This document shows positions 8,100 through 16,657 of a stretch of DNA of 64,000 nucleotides, in pieces (position 1 is the first letter of the stretch; each line of letters starts with the position of its first letter). The position numbers were made by a program, and so were the translations under genes. The notes under the pieces are model-generated. The model was given only the letters and a program-made list of their open reading frames with translations, ran no database searches and was not told where the DNA came from. Source of the stretch: Curtobacterium luteum (lineage in GTDB: Bacteria; Actinomycetota; Actinomycetes; Actinomycetales; Microbacteriaceae). The stretch is from NCBI RefSeq assembly GCF_014646995.1, contig NZ_BMOI01000010.1:1-64000 (forward strand), written 5' to 3'.

Positions 8100-10342
8100 C
8101 CGGGGAGCGTCCGGACGACGCGCAGCGCCCCGGGGACACCGCCGGTTCCGGAGACGGGACCGACGGCCTGGAGGCGCGGCGCGCGTCGGACGCGGACGCT
8201 CCGTTCCACGGTCTCCGCAGTGCCGCGGACATCTTCGGCGCTCCCCGCTCGGCCGACGACTGGCCGTCCCGACGGGAGCGTCGAGAGGCGATCAAGGCCG
8301 CCCAGGAGACGGGTGCACCGCTGCCGGAGCCGTTCGCCGCTCCGGAGGAGGAGCCGACCTCGGCGCCCGAGCCGACCTCGGCGCCGGAGCCGGACGACGC
8401 GACGCCGTCCCGTGCCGACCGCGACGGCGGTGCGGGTGCCGGAGCCGACGACGCCGCCACCCAGGCGATCTCGATGCCCGAGCAGCTCTCGGCGCCGTCG
8501 CAGCACGCACACCCGAGCTCGATCCAGCTCCCGACGGCCCGGTCGAACCGCGACGCCCGTGCGGCCGAGGCGCGGGCACTCGACGACGAGCGTCGACGGG
8601 TGGACCCGACCGGGACCGGACGCGAGGACGTCGACTGGCTCGGCCGCGCCACCGGGACGGGCACCGGCGCGGTGACCGTGGGCGAGCCGATGGCCCGCCA
8701 GCCGCTCGGGGTCGAGGACGCGCTGCCCTCCTCGGACGAGCCGCCGAGCTTCACCGAGCTGCTCGGGCTGGAGTCCTCCGACCGCGACGTCGACGCTCCG
8801 GGCCCGGACCGCCCGTTCGACTGGGCGGTGCGGGACGACGCGACCGGTGAGGTGCCGACGGCGCTCACCTCGGACGCCTTCGCGACGACGGCCTTCGAGA
8901 CCGTCGCGCTGGCGGGGGAGCAGCCTGCGTCCGCGCCGGGTGCGGGCGGCATCGCTGCGGCCGGGGCGGGAGCGGCTGCGCTGGCCCCGGGCGAGCCGGC
9001 TTCGGGTGCGGCTCCTGCGGGTGCGCCGGCTGCCGGAGCGCCGTCGGACGGGGACGACCCCGACGCGCCGACCACGCGACTGTCCGTGCCGGACGCGGCC
9101 ACGGGCCTCCCTGTCGAGCCGTCGCGCCCCGCGACACCGGTCGAGGCGGCACCGGCCGAGCCCTCCGCGACGACGCCGGCCACGAGCTGGTCGCTGTCGG
9201 ACGAGGCCGAGGACACCCCCACCGTCGCCTTCGAGCCGCCCCGCTCGGCCACTGCGTCGCCCTGGTGGGCCGAACCCGACGACGTGGCCCCGCCGACGGC
9301 CGCTCCGCCGCTCGTCGAGCCCACCCCCGAGACCTACCCCGCACACCTGCCGCCCTCCGTCGGGCAGGACTTCGACGGCCTGCTCGGATCCGACGACGAC
9401 CGTCCCGTCACCGAGCCCGTCGCCGCGCCCGCTGCCCGCCCGTTGCGCCCGGAGGACATCGACCAGTCGGAGTGGACCGACCGCGAGACGAGCGACACGA
9501 GCGCGATCAAGGACCTCTTCGGCACCGCCGCCGTCGACCAGCTCGGCGCGACCGGCTACGACCCGCACGACACCGGCACGGCGATGCTGCCCGCCGTCGG
9601 TGCGGCGTCCGGAGCCGCCGCCGGCTCCTCCGGCCGTGGGACCGGTGCCACGACCGCGCCGTCGTCCTCGCCGGCGAAGCAGGGCGTCATCAACCAGCAG
9701 TTCGCCCGGCTCCAGGGCGAGGGCAAGCGCGGGAAGCAGATCCTCATCGGCGGCTCGGTCGTGCTCATCGTCGTGCTGCTCGTGCTGGTGTTCCTCTTCG
9801 CCCGGTGGATCATGGGCAACACCGTCGCGGACCACCTCACGCCGACCTCGTCGCCGAGCGCTGCGGCGCAGTCCGCCGAGTCGTCGAGCTCGCCGTCGAC
9901 CACACCCTCCGCCGAGGCGCAGCCCGCCCAGACGCAGCCGGCGGGCATCGTGTTCGCGACCACGCAGGCGACGCCCGGGGAGCACTCGTGGACCGAGCTC
10001 GCGGGCGGGGAGTGCCTGGCGGCGCCGTACACGGACGCGTGGGCCCAGACCTACACCGTCGTCGACTGCTCGGCGCCGCACGTGGCGCAGCTGACCGCGC
10101 GGCTCCCGGTGCAGGCGGATGCGTGGCCGGGGGCGGACGCGCTCGCGGCGCAGGCGAGCGAGCAGTGCCAGACCTCGGCGGCACTCGACACGGCGGCTGC
10201 GGCGTCGTACGGCGACGTGCAGGTGCAGGGGTCGTACGCGCCCGATTCGTCGACGTGGGACCGCGGGGACACGTTCATCGCGTGCTTCGTGACGCGGTCG
10301 TCGGGGCAGACGCTCACAGGGTCGCTCGCGCCGACGTCCTAG
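8096..10342 (+). CDS. Large disordered single-pass protein with septum-formation-type extracellular domain
   Basis: A 748-residue protein. Residues 1 to about 540 are low-complexity, rich in Ala, Pro, Glu and Asp, and predicted disordered, with short acidic repeats (EEPTSAPEPTSAPEP). One membrane segment (GGSVVLIVVLLVLVFLFARWIM) follows a basic stretch. After a Ser/Thr/Pro linker, the last 110 residues have paired cysteines in GGECL, VVDCSAPH, EQC and IACFV, the pattern of septum-formation family domains that sit outside the membrane. The GTG start overlaps the pyrE stop by 4 nt (GTGA). Its role in division or wall growth is inferred only from that domain. Confidence 0.75.
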   Translation: MTGERPDDAQRPGDTAGSGDGTDGLEARRASDADAPFHGLRSAADIFGAPRSADDWPSRRERREAIKAAQETGAPLPEPFAAPEEEPTSAPEPTSAPEPDDATPSRADRDGGAGAGADDAATQAISMPEQLSAPSQHAHPSSIQLPTARSNRDARAAEARALDDERRRVDPTGTGREDVDWLGRATGTGTGAVTVGEPMARQPLGVEDALPSSDEPPSFTELLGLESSDRDVDAPGPDRPFDWAVRDDATGEVPTALTSDAFATTAFETVALAGEQPASAPGAGGIAAAGAGAAALAPGEPASGAAPAGAPAAGAPSDGDDPDAPTTRLSVPDAATGLPVEPSRPATPVEAAPAEPSATTPATSWSLSDEAEDTPTVAFEPPRSATASPWWAEPDDVAPPTAAPPLVEPTPETYPAHLPPSVGQDFDGLLGSDDDRPVTEPVAAPAARPLRPEDIDQSEWTDRETSDTSAIKDLFGTAAVDQLGATGYDPHDTGTAMLPAVGAASGAAAGSSGRGTGATTAPSSSPAKQGVINQQFARLQGEGKRGKQILIGGSVVLIVVLLVLVFLFARWIMGNTVADHLTPTSSPSAAAQSAESSSSPSTTPSAEAQPAQTQPAGIVFATTQATPGEHSWTELAGGECLAAPYTDAWAQTYTVVDCSAPHVAQLTARLPVQADAWPGADALAAQASEQCQTSAALDTAAAASYGDVQVQGSYAPDSSTWDRGDTFIACFVTRSSGQTLTGSLAPTS

Positions 10343-10481
10343 GCCGCGGGGGCGGTGCCGCTGTCGGGGACGCCGCTGTCGGGCGACGTGGTCGTCGTCG
10401 TGCGACCGCGGCGGTGTCGTTCCGCGTCGGCGCAGCGCGCCCGCGCCCGCACCCGCGCCCGCACCAGAGCCCGCGGCCGGG

Positions 10482-11435
10482 TCAGCGCGCGGCGGGGACC
10501 TTCGCGGACGCGTCCGTCAGGGTCTGCAGCTCCTCCGGCGTGAGCTCGAGTTCCGCCGATGCCAGCAGGGCAGGCAGCTGCTCGGTGTTCCGTGCACTCG
10601 CGATCGGCGCGACCACGTCCGGCTGTGCCTGCAGCCAGGCGAGGGACACGGTCGCGATCGCCACGCCGTGGGCGTCGGCGATGGTGTCGAGGGCGTCGAC
10701 GACCGCGAGCCCCTCGTCGGTGAAGTATCCCGACACCTGCCCCTCGCGGTCCGCGCCGGCGAAGTCCTCCTTCGTGCGGTACTTGCCCGTCAGGAAGCCG
10801 GCCGCGAGCGCGAAGTACGGCACGACCCCGAGGTGCTCGGCGGCGGCGAGCGGCGCGATCTCCGACTCGTACGGCTCCCGCGTCACGAGGTTGTAGTGCG
10901 GCTGGATCGCGACCGGCTTCGCGAGTCCGTTCTCGTCCGCGATCCGGATCCACTCCTCCGCGCGAGCTCGGGAGTAGTTCGAGATCGCGGTGTACCGGAC
11001 GAGCCCCTCGCGGACGAGCTGGTCGAACGCGCGGACGGTCTCCTCCAGCGGCGTCGACTCGTCGTCGAAGTGCGCGTAGTAGAGGTCGATGCGGTCCGTC
11101 CCGAGCCGCTCCAGGCTGGCACGCGCTGCCGCCGCGACGGTCGACGCCGACAAGCCCTTGTACTCCGGGTGCTGCGAGACCTTTGTCGCGATGACGACGT
11201 CGTCGCGCTTGCCCGACGCCCGGAGCCACGATCCGATGACCCGCTCGGACTCGCCGCCGCTGTTGCCCGGCGCCCAGGCCGAGTACACGTCGGCGGAGTC
11301 GACGAAGTCGCCGCCGGCGCCCGCGTAGGCGTCGAGGACACGGTGTGAGGTCTCCTCGTCAGCGGTCCAGCCGAAGACGTTGCCGCCGAGGGCGAGGGGG
11401 AACACGGTCAGGTCACTGGTACCGATGCGGGGCAT
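10482..11435 (-). CDS. Aldo/keto reductase
   Basis: A 317-residue NADPH-dependent oxidoreductase of the AKR superfamily (TIM barrel). It shows the catalytic set Asp and Tyr in VDSADVY, Lys in VIATKV and His in YYAHFDD, and the late SLAWLQAQPDVVAPIASA segment that contacts NADPH. It resembles the YdhF/YajO-type general reductases, with substrate unknown. The ATG at 11435 follows a GAGAGGAC ribosome site; an in-frame extension far upstream is not supported. It is divergent from the HEAT-repeat gene. Confidence 0.93.
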   Translation of the reverse strand: MPRIGTSDLTVFPLALGGNVFGWTADEETSHRVLDAYAGAGGDFVDSADVYSAWAPGNSGGESERVIGSWLRASGKRDDVVIATKVSQHPEYKGLSASTVAAAARASLERLGTDRIDLYYAHFDDESTPLEETVRAFDQLVREGLVRYTAISNYSRARAEEWIRIADENGLAKPVAIQPHYNLVTREPYESEIAPLAAAEHLGVVPYFALAAGFLTGKYRTKEDFAGADREGQVSGYFTDEGLAVVDALDTIADAHGVAIATVSLAWLQAQPDVVAPIASARNTEQLPALLASAELELTPEELQTLTDASAKVPAAR

Positions 11436-11526
11436 TGCGGGTCCTCTCGTGGTCGTTGCCGCGGCGGACCGTCGCGACCCTCCCACGCTATGCCCGGCGA
11501 CCTGTCGCCCGACCAGAGGCTTCGCA

Positions 11527-12186
11527 GTGTTGCATGAGGGGATGCCCACGCTCACCGACCACCTCGCCGACCCCCGCTCCTCCGTCCGGCTCCGGGCGGT
11601 CATGGCGGCCGGGACGACCGCGGACCCGGCCGACCTCGACGTCCTCCTCGAGCAGTGCGCGACCGACCCCGACCTGCAGGTGCGCGAGGCTCTGACCTGG
11701 TCGCTCGTCCGGCTCCCGGCGGAGCTCGTCGTGCCCCGGCTCGTCGCGGAGCTCGACCGCCCCGAGGCGCAGGCGCGTTCGCAGGCGCTGCACACGCTCT
11801 CGAAGATCCGCGACGGCTCGGTGTTCGACGAGGTCGCGGAGCGGATCGGGGACACCGACCCCGGCGTCCGGCGGACCGCCTGGCGTGCGGCGGTGGTCCT
11901 CGCCCCCGACGCGGAGCGTCCGGCCCTGGCCCGCCGCCTCGCCCTGGAACTCGGCGAGGGCGACCGCGACCGGCGCCTCGCGCTGAGCCGCGCGCTCGTG
12001 TCGCTCGGCGAGGACGTCGTCGCACCCGTCCTCGCGGGGGCGACAGCACGACGCGGCGACGCGGTCCGTGCGCACGTGGCCGAGACGGAGCGGCTGCTGC
12101 ACGACCCGGACGCCGCCTCCTCGCTGGCGCTGGAGCGCGCGCGACGCGAGATGGCGCTGGGACGCAGCAAGCGCGCCTCCGGCTGA
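11527..12186 (+). CDS. HEAT-repeat protein
   Basis: A 219-residue all-helical protein made of about five HEAT-like repeats of 30-35 residues, for example PRSSVRLRAVMAAGTTADPADLDVLLEQ and DPGVRRTAWRAAVVLAP. Such proteins act as scaffolds; some are lyase-like for bilin attachment, but no such signature is seen. I choose GTG 11527 because AGAGG lies 8 nt upstream; ATG 11542 is the alternative. A hairpin at 12212-12257 follows. Confidence 0.8.
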   Translation: MLHEGMPTLTDHLADPRSSVRLRAVMAAGTTADPADLDVLLEQCATDPDLQVREALTWSLVRLPAELVVPRLVAELDRPEAQARSQALHTLSKIRDGSVFDEVAERIGDTDPGVRRTAWRAAVVLAPDAERPALARRLALELGEGDRDRRLALSRALVSLGEDVVAPVLAGATARRGDAVRAHVAETERLLHDPDAASSLALERARREMALGRSKRASG

Positions 12187-12211
12187 CGAGGGCCGCTGCG
12201 GTGACCCCGTG

Positions 12212-12257
12212 ACGGCCTGGAGGCGCGTGGCGGGCCCGTCCCGTGCCTCCAGGCCGT
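12212..12257 (+). terminator. Inverted repeat after the HEAT-repeat gene
   Basis: The left arm ACGGCCTGGAGGCGC and right arm GTGCCTCCAGGCCGT pair at 14 of 15 positions plus one wobble, around a 16-nt loop. It begins 25 nt beyond the stop codon. The core GGAGGC(A/G)CGG is shared with the hairpins at 28186 and 53410. Confidence 0.65.
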
Positions 12258-12351
12258 TCCGCGCCAGCGCTGGGCGGGTGACGGAACCCACGGATTCGGC
12301 GTCTCGAACACCCCGGATCGGCTTGCGTGTCGGCGTCGACACCGGCCAGGG

Positions 12352-12485
12352 TGGGTGTCGAAGGGGAGTAGCTCCCAGCGCGTGCATCGACACACTGACC
12401 ATCACGACGATCGGTCCGGTGCACCACCCGCGGCCGTCCGGCCCGGGCGAGCGAGACCTTCGGCCGTTCCGCCGTGGCCGAGGTC
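12352..12485 (+). ncRNA. yybP-ykoY manganese riboswitch with alternative hairpin
   Basis: The two most conserved blocks of the yybP-ykoY motif are present in order: GGGGAGTAGC (12363-12372) and GCGAGACCTTCGGCC (12451-12465). Between them are the expected P3-type stem with CGACA and TCCGG, and a GC-rich stem. P1 can form from TCGAAAGG with CCTTCG. The 3' strand CCTTCGGCC can pair instead with GGCCGAGG (12476-12483), which would compete with P1 and so act as an expression platform. It lies in the 5' leader of the cation antiporter gene. In characterised members Mn(II) turns expression on. Confidence 0.88.
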
Positions 12486-12527
12486 CTCCCGTGATGCTCC
12501 GCCGTGGCTCCGACCAGGAGACCCACC

Positions 12528-13832
12528 ATGACCGACACCCTGTCGAACCCGACACCGCGCACCGCGTCGACACCGACCGCAGGCGCCTCCCGCATGGGCC
12601 GCAGCGCCTGGGGCCGCGTCGCGATCTGCGTCGTGCTCGCCGTCCCCGCCGTCGTCTTCCGTCTGACCGGCTTCGCGCCGAACCCCGTCGTCGACCTCCT
12701 CGTCTTCGGCGGTGCGGTCGTCGCTGCGTCGTTCCTGCTCGCGTGGGCCGCCGAGGCTGCGCAGAAGGACATCGCGGGTGCCCTGGCCATCGCGATACTC
12801 GCGCTCATCGCGGTGCTGCCCGAGTACGCCGTCGACCTCTTCTACGCGTTCCGCTCCGGCTCCGACCCCGCGTTCGAGCAGTTCGCCGCCGCGAACATGA
12901 CCGGGTCGAACCGGCTCCTGCTCGGGTTCGGCTGGCCGCTCGTCGTGGTGATCTCGCTGCTCGTCGCCCGCCGGTACGTCCGTGCCGGGTCGCTGCCCGC
13001 CTCGGCGACGAAGGTGCTGCAGCTCGAGCAGTCCTCGCGGCTCGACATCGGGTTCCTGGCGCTCCTCGCCGTCGTCGCGTTCCTCATCCCGCTCCTCGGC
13101 TCGATCCCGCTGTGGTTCGGGTTCGTGCTGCTCGCCGCGTTCGTCGCCTACCTGTGGCGCGCGTCGAAGGTCGCCGACGGTGACGACGACGAAGAGGAGA
13201 TGGTCGGCATGGCGGGGAACATCGCCTCGATGCCGACCCGTGCCCGGCGCTGGACGATCGTCGCGCTGTTCGTCGTCGCCGCCGCCGTGATCCTGTCGTC
13301 CGCCGAGCCCTTCGCCGAGGCGCTCGTGTCCTCCGGCAGCGCACTCGGCATCGACAGCTACTTCCTCGTGCAGTGGCTCGCGCCCCTCGCGACCGAGGCG
13401 CCCGAGTTCATCGTCGCCGCGCTCTTCGCCCTGCGCGGCATGGGCGGCGCGGCCATCGGGACGCTCATCGCCTCGAAGGTGAACCAGTGGTCGCTGCTGG
13501 TCGGGTCGCTGCCGATCGCACACGTCCTCGGCGGCGGGACCACGGGCGGGCTGCCGCTCGACGGTCGGCAGGTCGAGGAGTTCATGCTCACCGCGTCCCA
13601 GACGGTGCTCGGCGTGGCGATCATCATCGCGCTGCGGTTCCACCGGTGGTCGGCGATCGCGCTCGTGGCCCTGTTCGCGGTCCAGTTCGTGGTGACGGAC
13701 ACGAGCGGACGGTGGGTGCTCAGCATCGTGCACCTCGTCGCCGCGGTGGTCGTGTTCTGGATCAACCGGCGGGACATCGCGCCGACGCTCGCGGCACCGT
13801 TCCGGCGGCAGCCCGCGGTCGAGCGCGGCTGA
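12528..13832 (+). CDS. CaCA-family cation antiporter, probably manganese-responsive
   Basis: A 434-residue integral membrane exchanger with about eleven hydrophobic segments. It shows the two inverted alpha-repeats of the sodium/calcium exchanger family: LIAVLPEYAVDLFYAF with GSNRLLLG in the first half and PLATEAPEFIVAALFA with SKVNQWSLLVGSLP in the second; the acidic residues in these would bind the cation. The usual family ion is calcium, but the yybP-ykoY riboswitch in its leader points to Mn(II) efflux. The ATG follows an AGGAG ribosome site. Its 3' end overlaps the convergent regulator's reading frame by 71 bp. Confidence 0.9.
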   Translation: MTDTLSNPTPRTASTPTAGASRMGRSAWGRVAICVVLAVPAVVFRLTGFAPNPVVDLLVFGGAVVAASFLLAWAAEAAQKDIAGALAIAILALIAVLPEYAVDLFYAFRSGSDPAFEQFAAANMTGSNRLLLGFGWPLVVVISLLVARRYVRAGSLPASATKVLQLEQSSRLDIGFLALLAVVAFLIPLLGSIPLWFGFVLLAAFVAYLWRASKVADGDDDEEEMVGMAGNIASMPTRARRWTIVALFVVAAAVILSSAEPFAEALVSSGSALGIDSYFLVQWLAPLATEAPEFIVAALFALRGMGGAAIGTLIASKVNQWSLLVGSLPIAHVLGGGTTGGLPLDGRQVEEFMLTASQTVLGVAIIIALRFHRWSAIALVALFAVQFVVTDTSGRWVLSIVHLVAAVVVFWINRRDIAPTLAAPFRRQPAVERG

Positions 13833-14655
13833 GCGCGGGGCGCGGGGCCGAGTCTTGCGTTGAGCGACAGATCTCGCGCGGTTCCGCGCGAGATCTGTCG
13901 CTCACCCCGAGTCCCGGGGCCTCGCCGGGGCCGCGCGGCTGCCGCGCGGCCGCGGCGGCCGCGCGGCAGTCGCCGTCGGGGGCGAGCCAGATCGCGGTCG
14001 CGGCCGCGGCCGGCAGGTCCACGAGCGACTCCGAGCCGTCGGACGACCGCCGAGACACCGCGATCACGCCCGCGTAGTCCCGGACCTGCTCGACGCGCAG
14101 GTGCGTCCCGAGGGCGACTCCGAGCTCGTCGAAGTACCGCAGGAGCGAGGGGTCGTCGTCCGACACCCGGTCGACCGTGCCGCACGCCCCCGGGGCCACG
14201 GTGCCGAGGAGCGCACCCGGCGAGTCCGGCACGGAGCCGTCCGCGCGCGGGATCGGATCGCCGTGCGGGTCGTGCGTGGGGTGCCCGAGGTCGACGTCCA
14301 CCCGGTCGAGGAACGTCTCCGAGACCGCGTGCTCGAGTGCCTCGGCCTCGGTGTGCACCTCGTCCCAGCCGTACCCGAGCCGCTGCACGAGGAACGTCTC
14401 GATGAGCCGGTGCCGCCGGACCATCGCCACGGCGACCTGCTGGCCGAGCGGCGTGAGGACGACACCGTAGTACGGGGTGTGCTCGATGAGCCCGTCACGG
14501 TCGAGCTTCCGGAGGTTGCCCGACACCGTCGACGCCGAGACCCGGAGCGCCGCGGCGATGTCCCGCGTCGCGAGTCCGCCGCCGCCGCGTTCGCTCGCCT
14601 TCCAGATGAGCTTCACGTAGTCCTCGGCCATGGTGCTGAGGGAGGGAAGCCGCAT
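13762..14655 (-). CDS. DtxR/MntR-type metal-dependent repressor with a run-on tail
   Basis: A 297-residue predicted protein whose first 220 or so residues are a complete DtxR-family repressor. It has a winged-helix N-terminus (EDYVKLIWKA, ALRVSASTVSGNLRKLDRDGLI), a dimer/metal domain with RRHRLIETFL and HTEAEALEHAVSE, GHPTHDPHGDPIP, and a C-terminal SH3-like domain ending near IWLAPD. The remaining tail of about 70 residues is Ala/Arg/Pro-rich, is encoded by the palindromic repeat at 13849-13916 and nearby GC-rich DNA, and ends inside the antiporter gene. The normal stop seems lost. Beside a Mn riboswitch, it is more likely MntR-like than an iron regulator. ATG 14655 is chosen; ATG 14631 is possible. 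Confidence 0.85.
   Translation of the reverse strand: MRLPSLSTMAEDYVKLIWKASERGGGGLATRDIAAALRVSASTVSGNLRKLDRDGLIEHTPYYGVVLTPLGQQVAVAMVRRHRLIETFLVQRLGYGWDEVHTEAEALEHAVSETFLDRVDVDLGHPTHDPHGDPIPRADGSVPDSPGALLGTVAPGACGTVDRVSDDDPSLLRYFDELGVALGTHLRVEQVRDYAGVIAVSRRSSDGSESLVDLPAAAATAIWLAPDGDCRAAAAAARQPRGPGEAPGLGVSDRSRAEPREICRSTQDSAPRPALSRARPRAAAGTVPRASARCPAG
13849..13916. repeat. Palindromic repeat, TGAGCGACA family, copy 1
   Basis: Two 21-bp arms (13861-13881 and 13884-13904), starting TGAGCGACAGATCTCGCG, match perfectly around a TT. CGAGTC flanks the palindrome on both sides in the same orientation. Related copies are at 30243-30310 and 41298-41386. Here it lies inside the 3' tail of the DtxR-type regulator's reading frame. 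Confidence 0.85.
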
Positions 14656-14678
14656 GTGCCAATGGTACAAACGCAGAC

Positions 14679-15557
14679 GTGACGTCAGCAGCCCCGGTCC
14701 GCGGGCGGCGCTGGCCGGTCCCTCCGTCGCTGCTGGTCGGCCTCGCCCCGCTCGTGCTCTTCGCCGCGGTCAGCGCCTGGCGGGCACGGCCGAGCGACGA
14801 CTACCCGACCCTCGGCCAGACCGTCGACAGCGTCGTCCGTTCCCTGGTCGTCCCCGAGGGGATCGCGGTCGTGGCGCTCGCCGTCGTGGTCAGCGGCCTC
14901 GGCTGGTGGCGCATCGCGACCGTCGACCCGACCCGCACCCCGCTCCGGTGGACGATGATCGCCCCGCTGGGGATCCTGCTCGTCTGCCTCGTCCGGCTGC
15001 CGCTCATCGACTGGAGCGCGCTGCCCGTCCGCTACTTCCTCCTGCTCACGGTCGGGGTGCTGTTCGTCGGCGTGTTCGAGGAGCTGATGACCCGCGGTGT
15101 CCTGCTCGTCGGCCTCCGGCGACGCGTGCCCGAGTTCGCCGTGTGGGCGGTGTCGTGCGTCCTCTTCGGCCTGCTGCACCTGCTCAACGTCCTCGCCGGT
15201 GCCGGTCTCGGGACGACCGCCGTGCAGGTCGTCTTCGCGGCCTCGTTCGGGTCGACGCTGTACGTGACGCGGCGGCTCACCGGCTCGCTGGTCCCGGCGA
15301 TGCTGCTGCACGCGTTCTGGGACTTCGGGTCGATCGGCTTCTCGGCGACGGTGCGGCCGGGCGACACGAGCCTGCTTGTCCCGGCCGGGATCATCGGGCT
15401 GTTCTCGTTCGCGGTCCTCGCGTTCGGCATCGTCGCCGGCGGGGTGGTCGCGTGGCGGGACGACCGGCCGCGCCGCCTGCGGCGCCGGTGGCGGACGGTC
15501 CCGCCCATGGCGGCCGACGCGGTGCGCGGGGACGAGCCGCGCCTCCAGGCGGTCTGA
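14679..15557 (+). CDS. CPBP-family intramembrane metalloprotease
   Basis: A 292-residue membrane protein with seven to eight hydrophobic segments and the three Abi/CPBP motifs: the glutamates and Arg in FEELMTRG, the His in FGLLHLLN and the His/Asp in HAFWDFG. Members cleave prenylated or membrane substrates, or protect against bacteriocins; the substrate here is unknown. The tail is short and basic. TACAAA ends 7 nt before the GTG start, so the transcript is probably leaderless. It is divergent from the DtxR-type gene and shares a 23-bp start-to-start gap with it, so control may be joint. Confidence 0.9.
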   Translation: MTSAAPVRGRRWPVPPSLLVGLAPLVLFAAVSAWRARPSDDYPTLGQTVDSVVRSLVVPEGIAVVALAVVVSGLGWWRIATVDPTRTPLRWTMIAPLGILLVCLVRLPLIDWSALPVRYFLLLTVGVLFVGVFEELMTRGVLLVGLRRRVPEFAVWAVSCVLFGLLHLLNVLAGAGLGTTAVQVVFAASFGSTLYVTRRLTGSLVPAMLLHAFWDFGSIGFSATVRPGDTSLLVPAGIIGLFSFAVLAFGIVAGGVVAWRDDRPRRLRRRWRTVPPMAADAVRGDEPRLQAV

Positions 15558-15675
15558 CACCGCGCCACACGCGCAGCGCTCGGGCCTGCGGCCGCACGCG
15601 CCGCGCTCGGGCCTGCGCCCGTCCGCAACGGGCGCGCACGCCGCGTTCCCGCCCGCACGTGGCGGGCGCGCGCTG

Positions 15676-16473
15676 CTACAGCTCGACCTCGAACGGCTCG
15701 GTCCGGACGAGCTCGTGCACTCCGGAGATGACCTCGCTCGGGCGGAACGGGTAGCGCTCGATCTCGGCCTGGTCGCTGATGCCGGTCATGACGAGCACGG
15801 TGTGCAAGCCCGCCTCGATGCCCGCCTGCACGTCGGTGTCCATCCGGTCGCCGATCATGCCGGTGTTCTCGGAGTGCGCCCCGATGCGGTTCATCGCGGA
15901 GCGGAACATCATCGGGTTCGGCTTGCCGACGACGTACGGCTGCTTGCCGGTGGCCTTCTCGATCATCGCCGCGATCGCCCCGGTCGCCGGCAGCACGCCC
16001 TCGGCGCTCGGTCCCGTCGCGTCCGGGTTGGTGACGATGAAGCGGGCGCCGTCACGGATGAGCCGCACGGCCTTCGTGATCGCCTCGAACGAGTAGTTCC
16101 GGGTCTCTCCGACCACCACGTAGTCGGGGGCGGTCTCGGTCATGATGAACCCGGCCTCGTGCAGGGCCGTGGTCATGCCGGCCTCGCCGATCACGAAGGC
16201 GGAGCCGCCGGGCATCTGCGAGCGGCAGAAGTCCGCCGTCGCGAGCGCGCTCGTCCAGATGCGCTCCTCGGGCACGTGGAGGCCCGAACCGCGGAGCCGG
16301 GCGCTGAGATCGCGCGGGGTGAAGATCGAGTTGTTCGTCAGGACGAGGAACTCCGTGCCCTCGTCGAGCCACTGCTGGATGAGCTCGGGGGCCCCGGGGA
16401 GGGCCTGGTTCTCGTGCACCAGCACGCCGTCCATGTCGGTCAGCCAGCACTCGACTTCGTCGCGGGTCGCCAT
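15676..16473 (-). CDS. HAD-IIA (NagD-like) sugar phosphatase
   Basis: A 265-residue cytosolic phosphatase of HAD subfamily IIA. Motif I is WLTDMDGVLVHENQ with the nucleophile Asp, motif II is FLVLTNNS, the Lys is in VVGKPNPMMF and motif III is MIGDRMDTDVQAG. The cap between motifs II and III is the type-C2A cap of NagD and p-nitrophenylphosphatase. The physiological substrate is not evident. A TAGGGT hexamer ends 6 nt before the ATG, which suggests a leaderless transcript. Confidence 0.93.
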   Translation of the reverse strand: MATRDEVECWLTDMDGVLVHENQALPGAPELIQQWLDEGTEFLVLTNNSIFTPRDLSARLRGSGLHVPEERIWTSALATADFCRSQMPGGSAFVIGEAGMTTALHEAGFIMTETAPDYVVVGETRNYSFEAITKAVRLIRDGARFIVTNPDATGPSAEGVLPATGAIAAMIEKATGKQPYVVGKPNPMMFRSAMNRIGAHSENTGMIGDRMDTDVQAGIEAGLHTVLVMTGISDQAEIERYPFRPSEVISGVHELVRTEPFEVEL

Positions 16474-16627
16474 GGCCTCACCCTAGCGGGCGGGTCCGAC
16501 CCGGCGCGGGTCGGGCCCGTGCCGTCAGGGAGCAGGCCGGGAGGCCCGGAGCGGCTCTTGTGCACCGGCCGCGGTGTGCGGGATGGTCGGTTCACCGAAT
16601 GTCGTTCGGCTTTGCCCTAGGCTTTTC

Positions 16628-16639
16628 GGTACACGTACC
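16628..16639. promoter_or_regulatory. Candidate TetR operator
   Basis: GGTAC-AC-GTACC is a perfect 5+5 inverted repeat 18 nt upstream of the TetR gene's GTG. A further inverted repeat, CCGAA-N5-TTCGG, lies at 16595-16609. Autoregulation is inferred from position. Confidence 0.4.
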
Positions 16640-16657
16640 AGAACAAGGAGTCCCACC

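Noticed and set aside
16474-16657. A riboswitch-like leader before the TetR gene
   Set aside because: Only short inverted repeats are seen; no conserved aptamer blocks.
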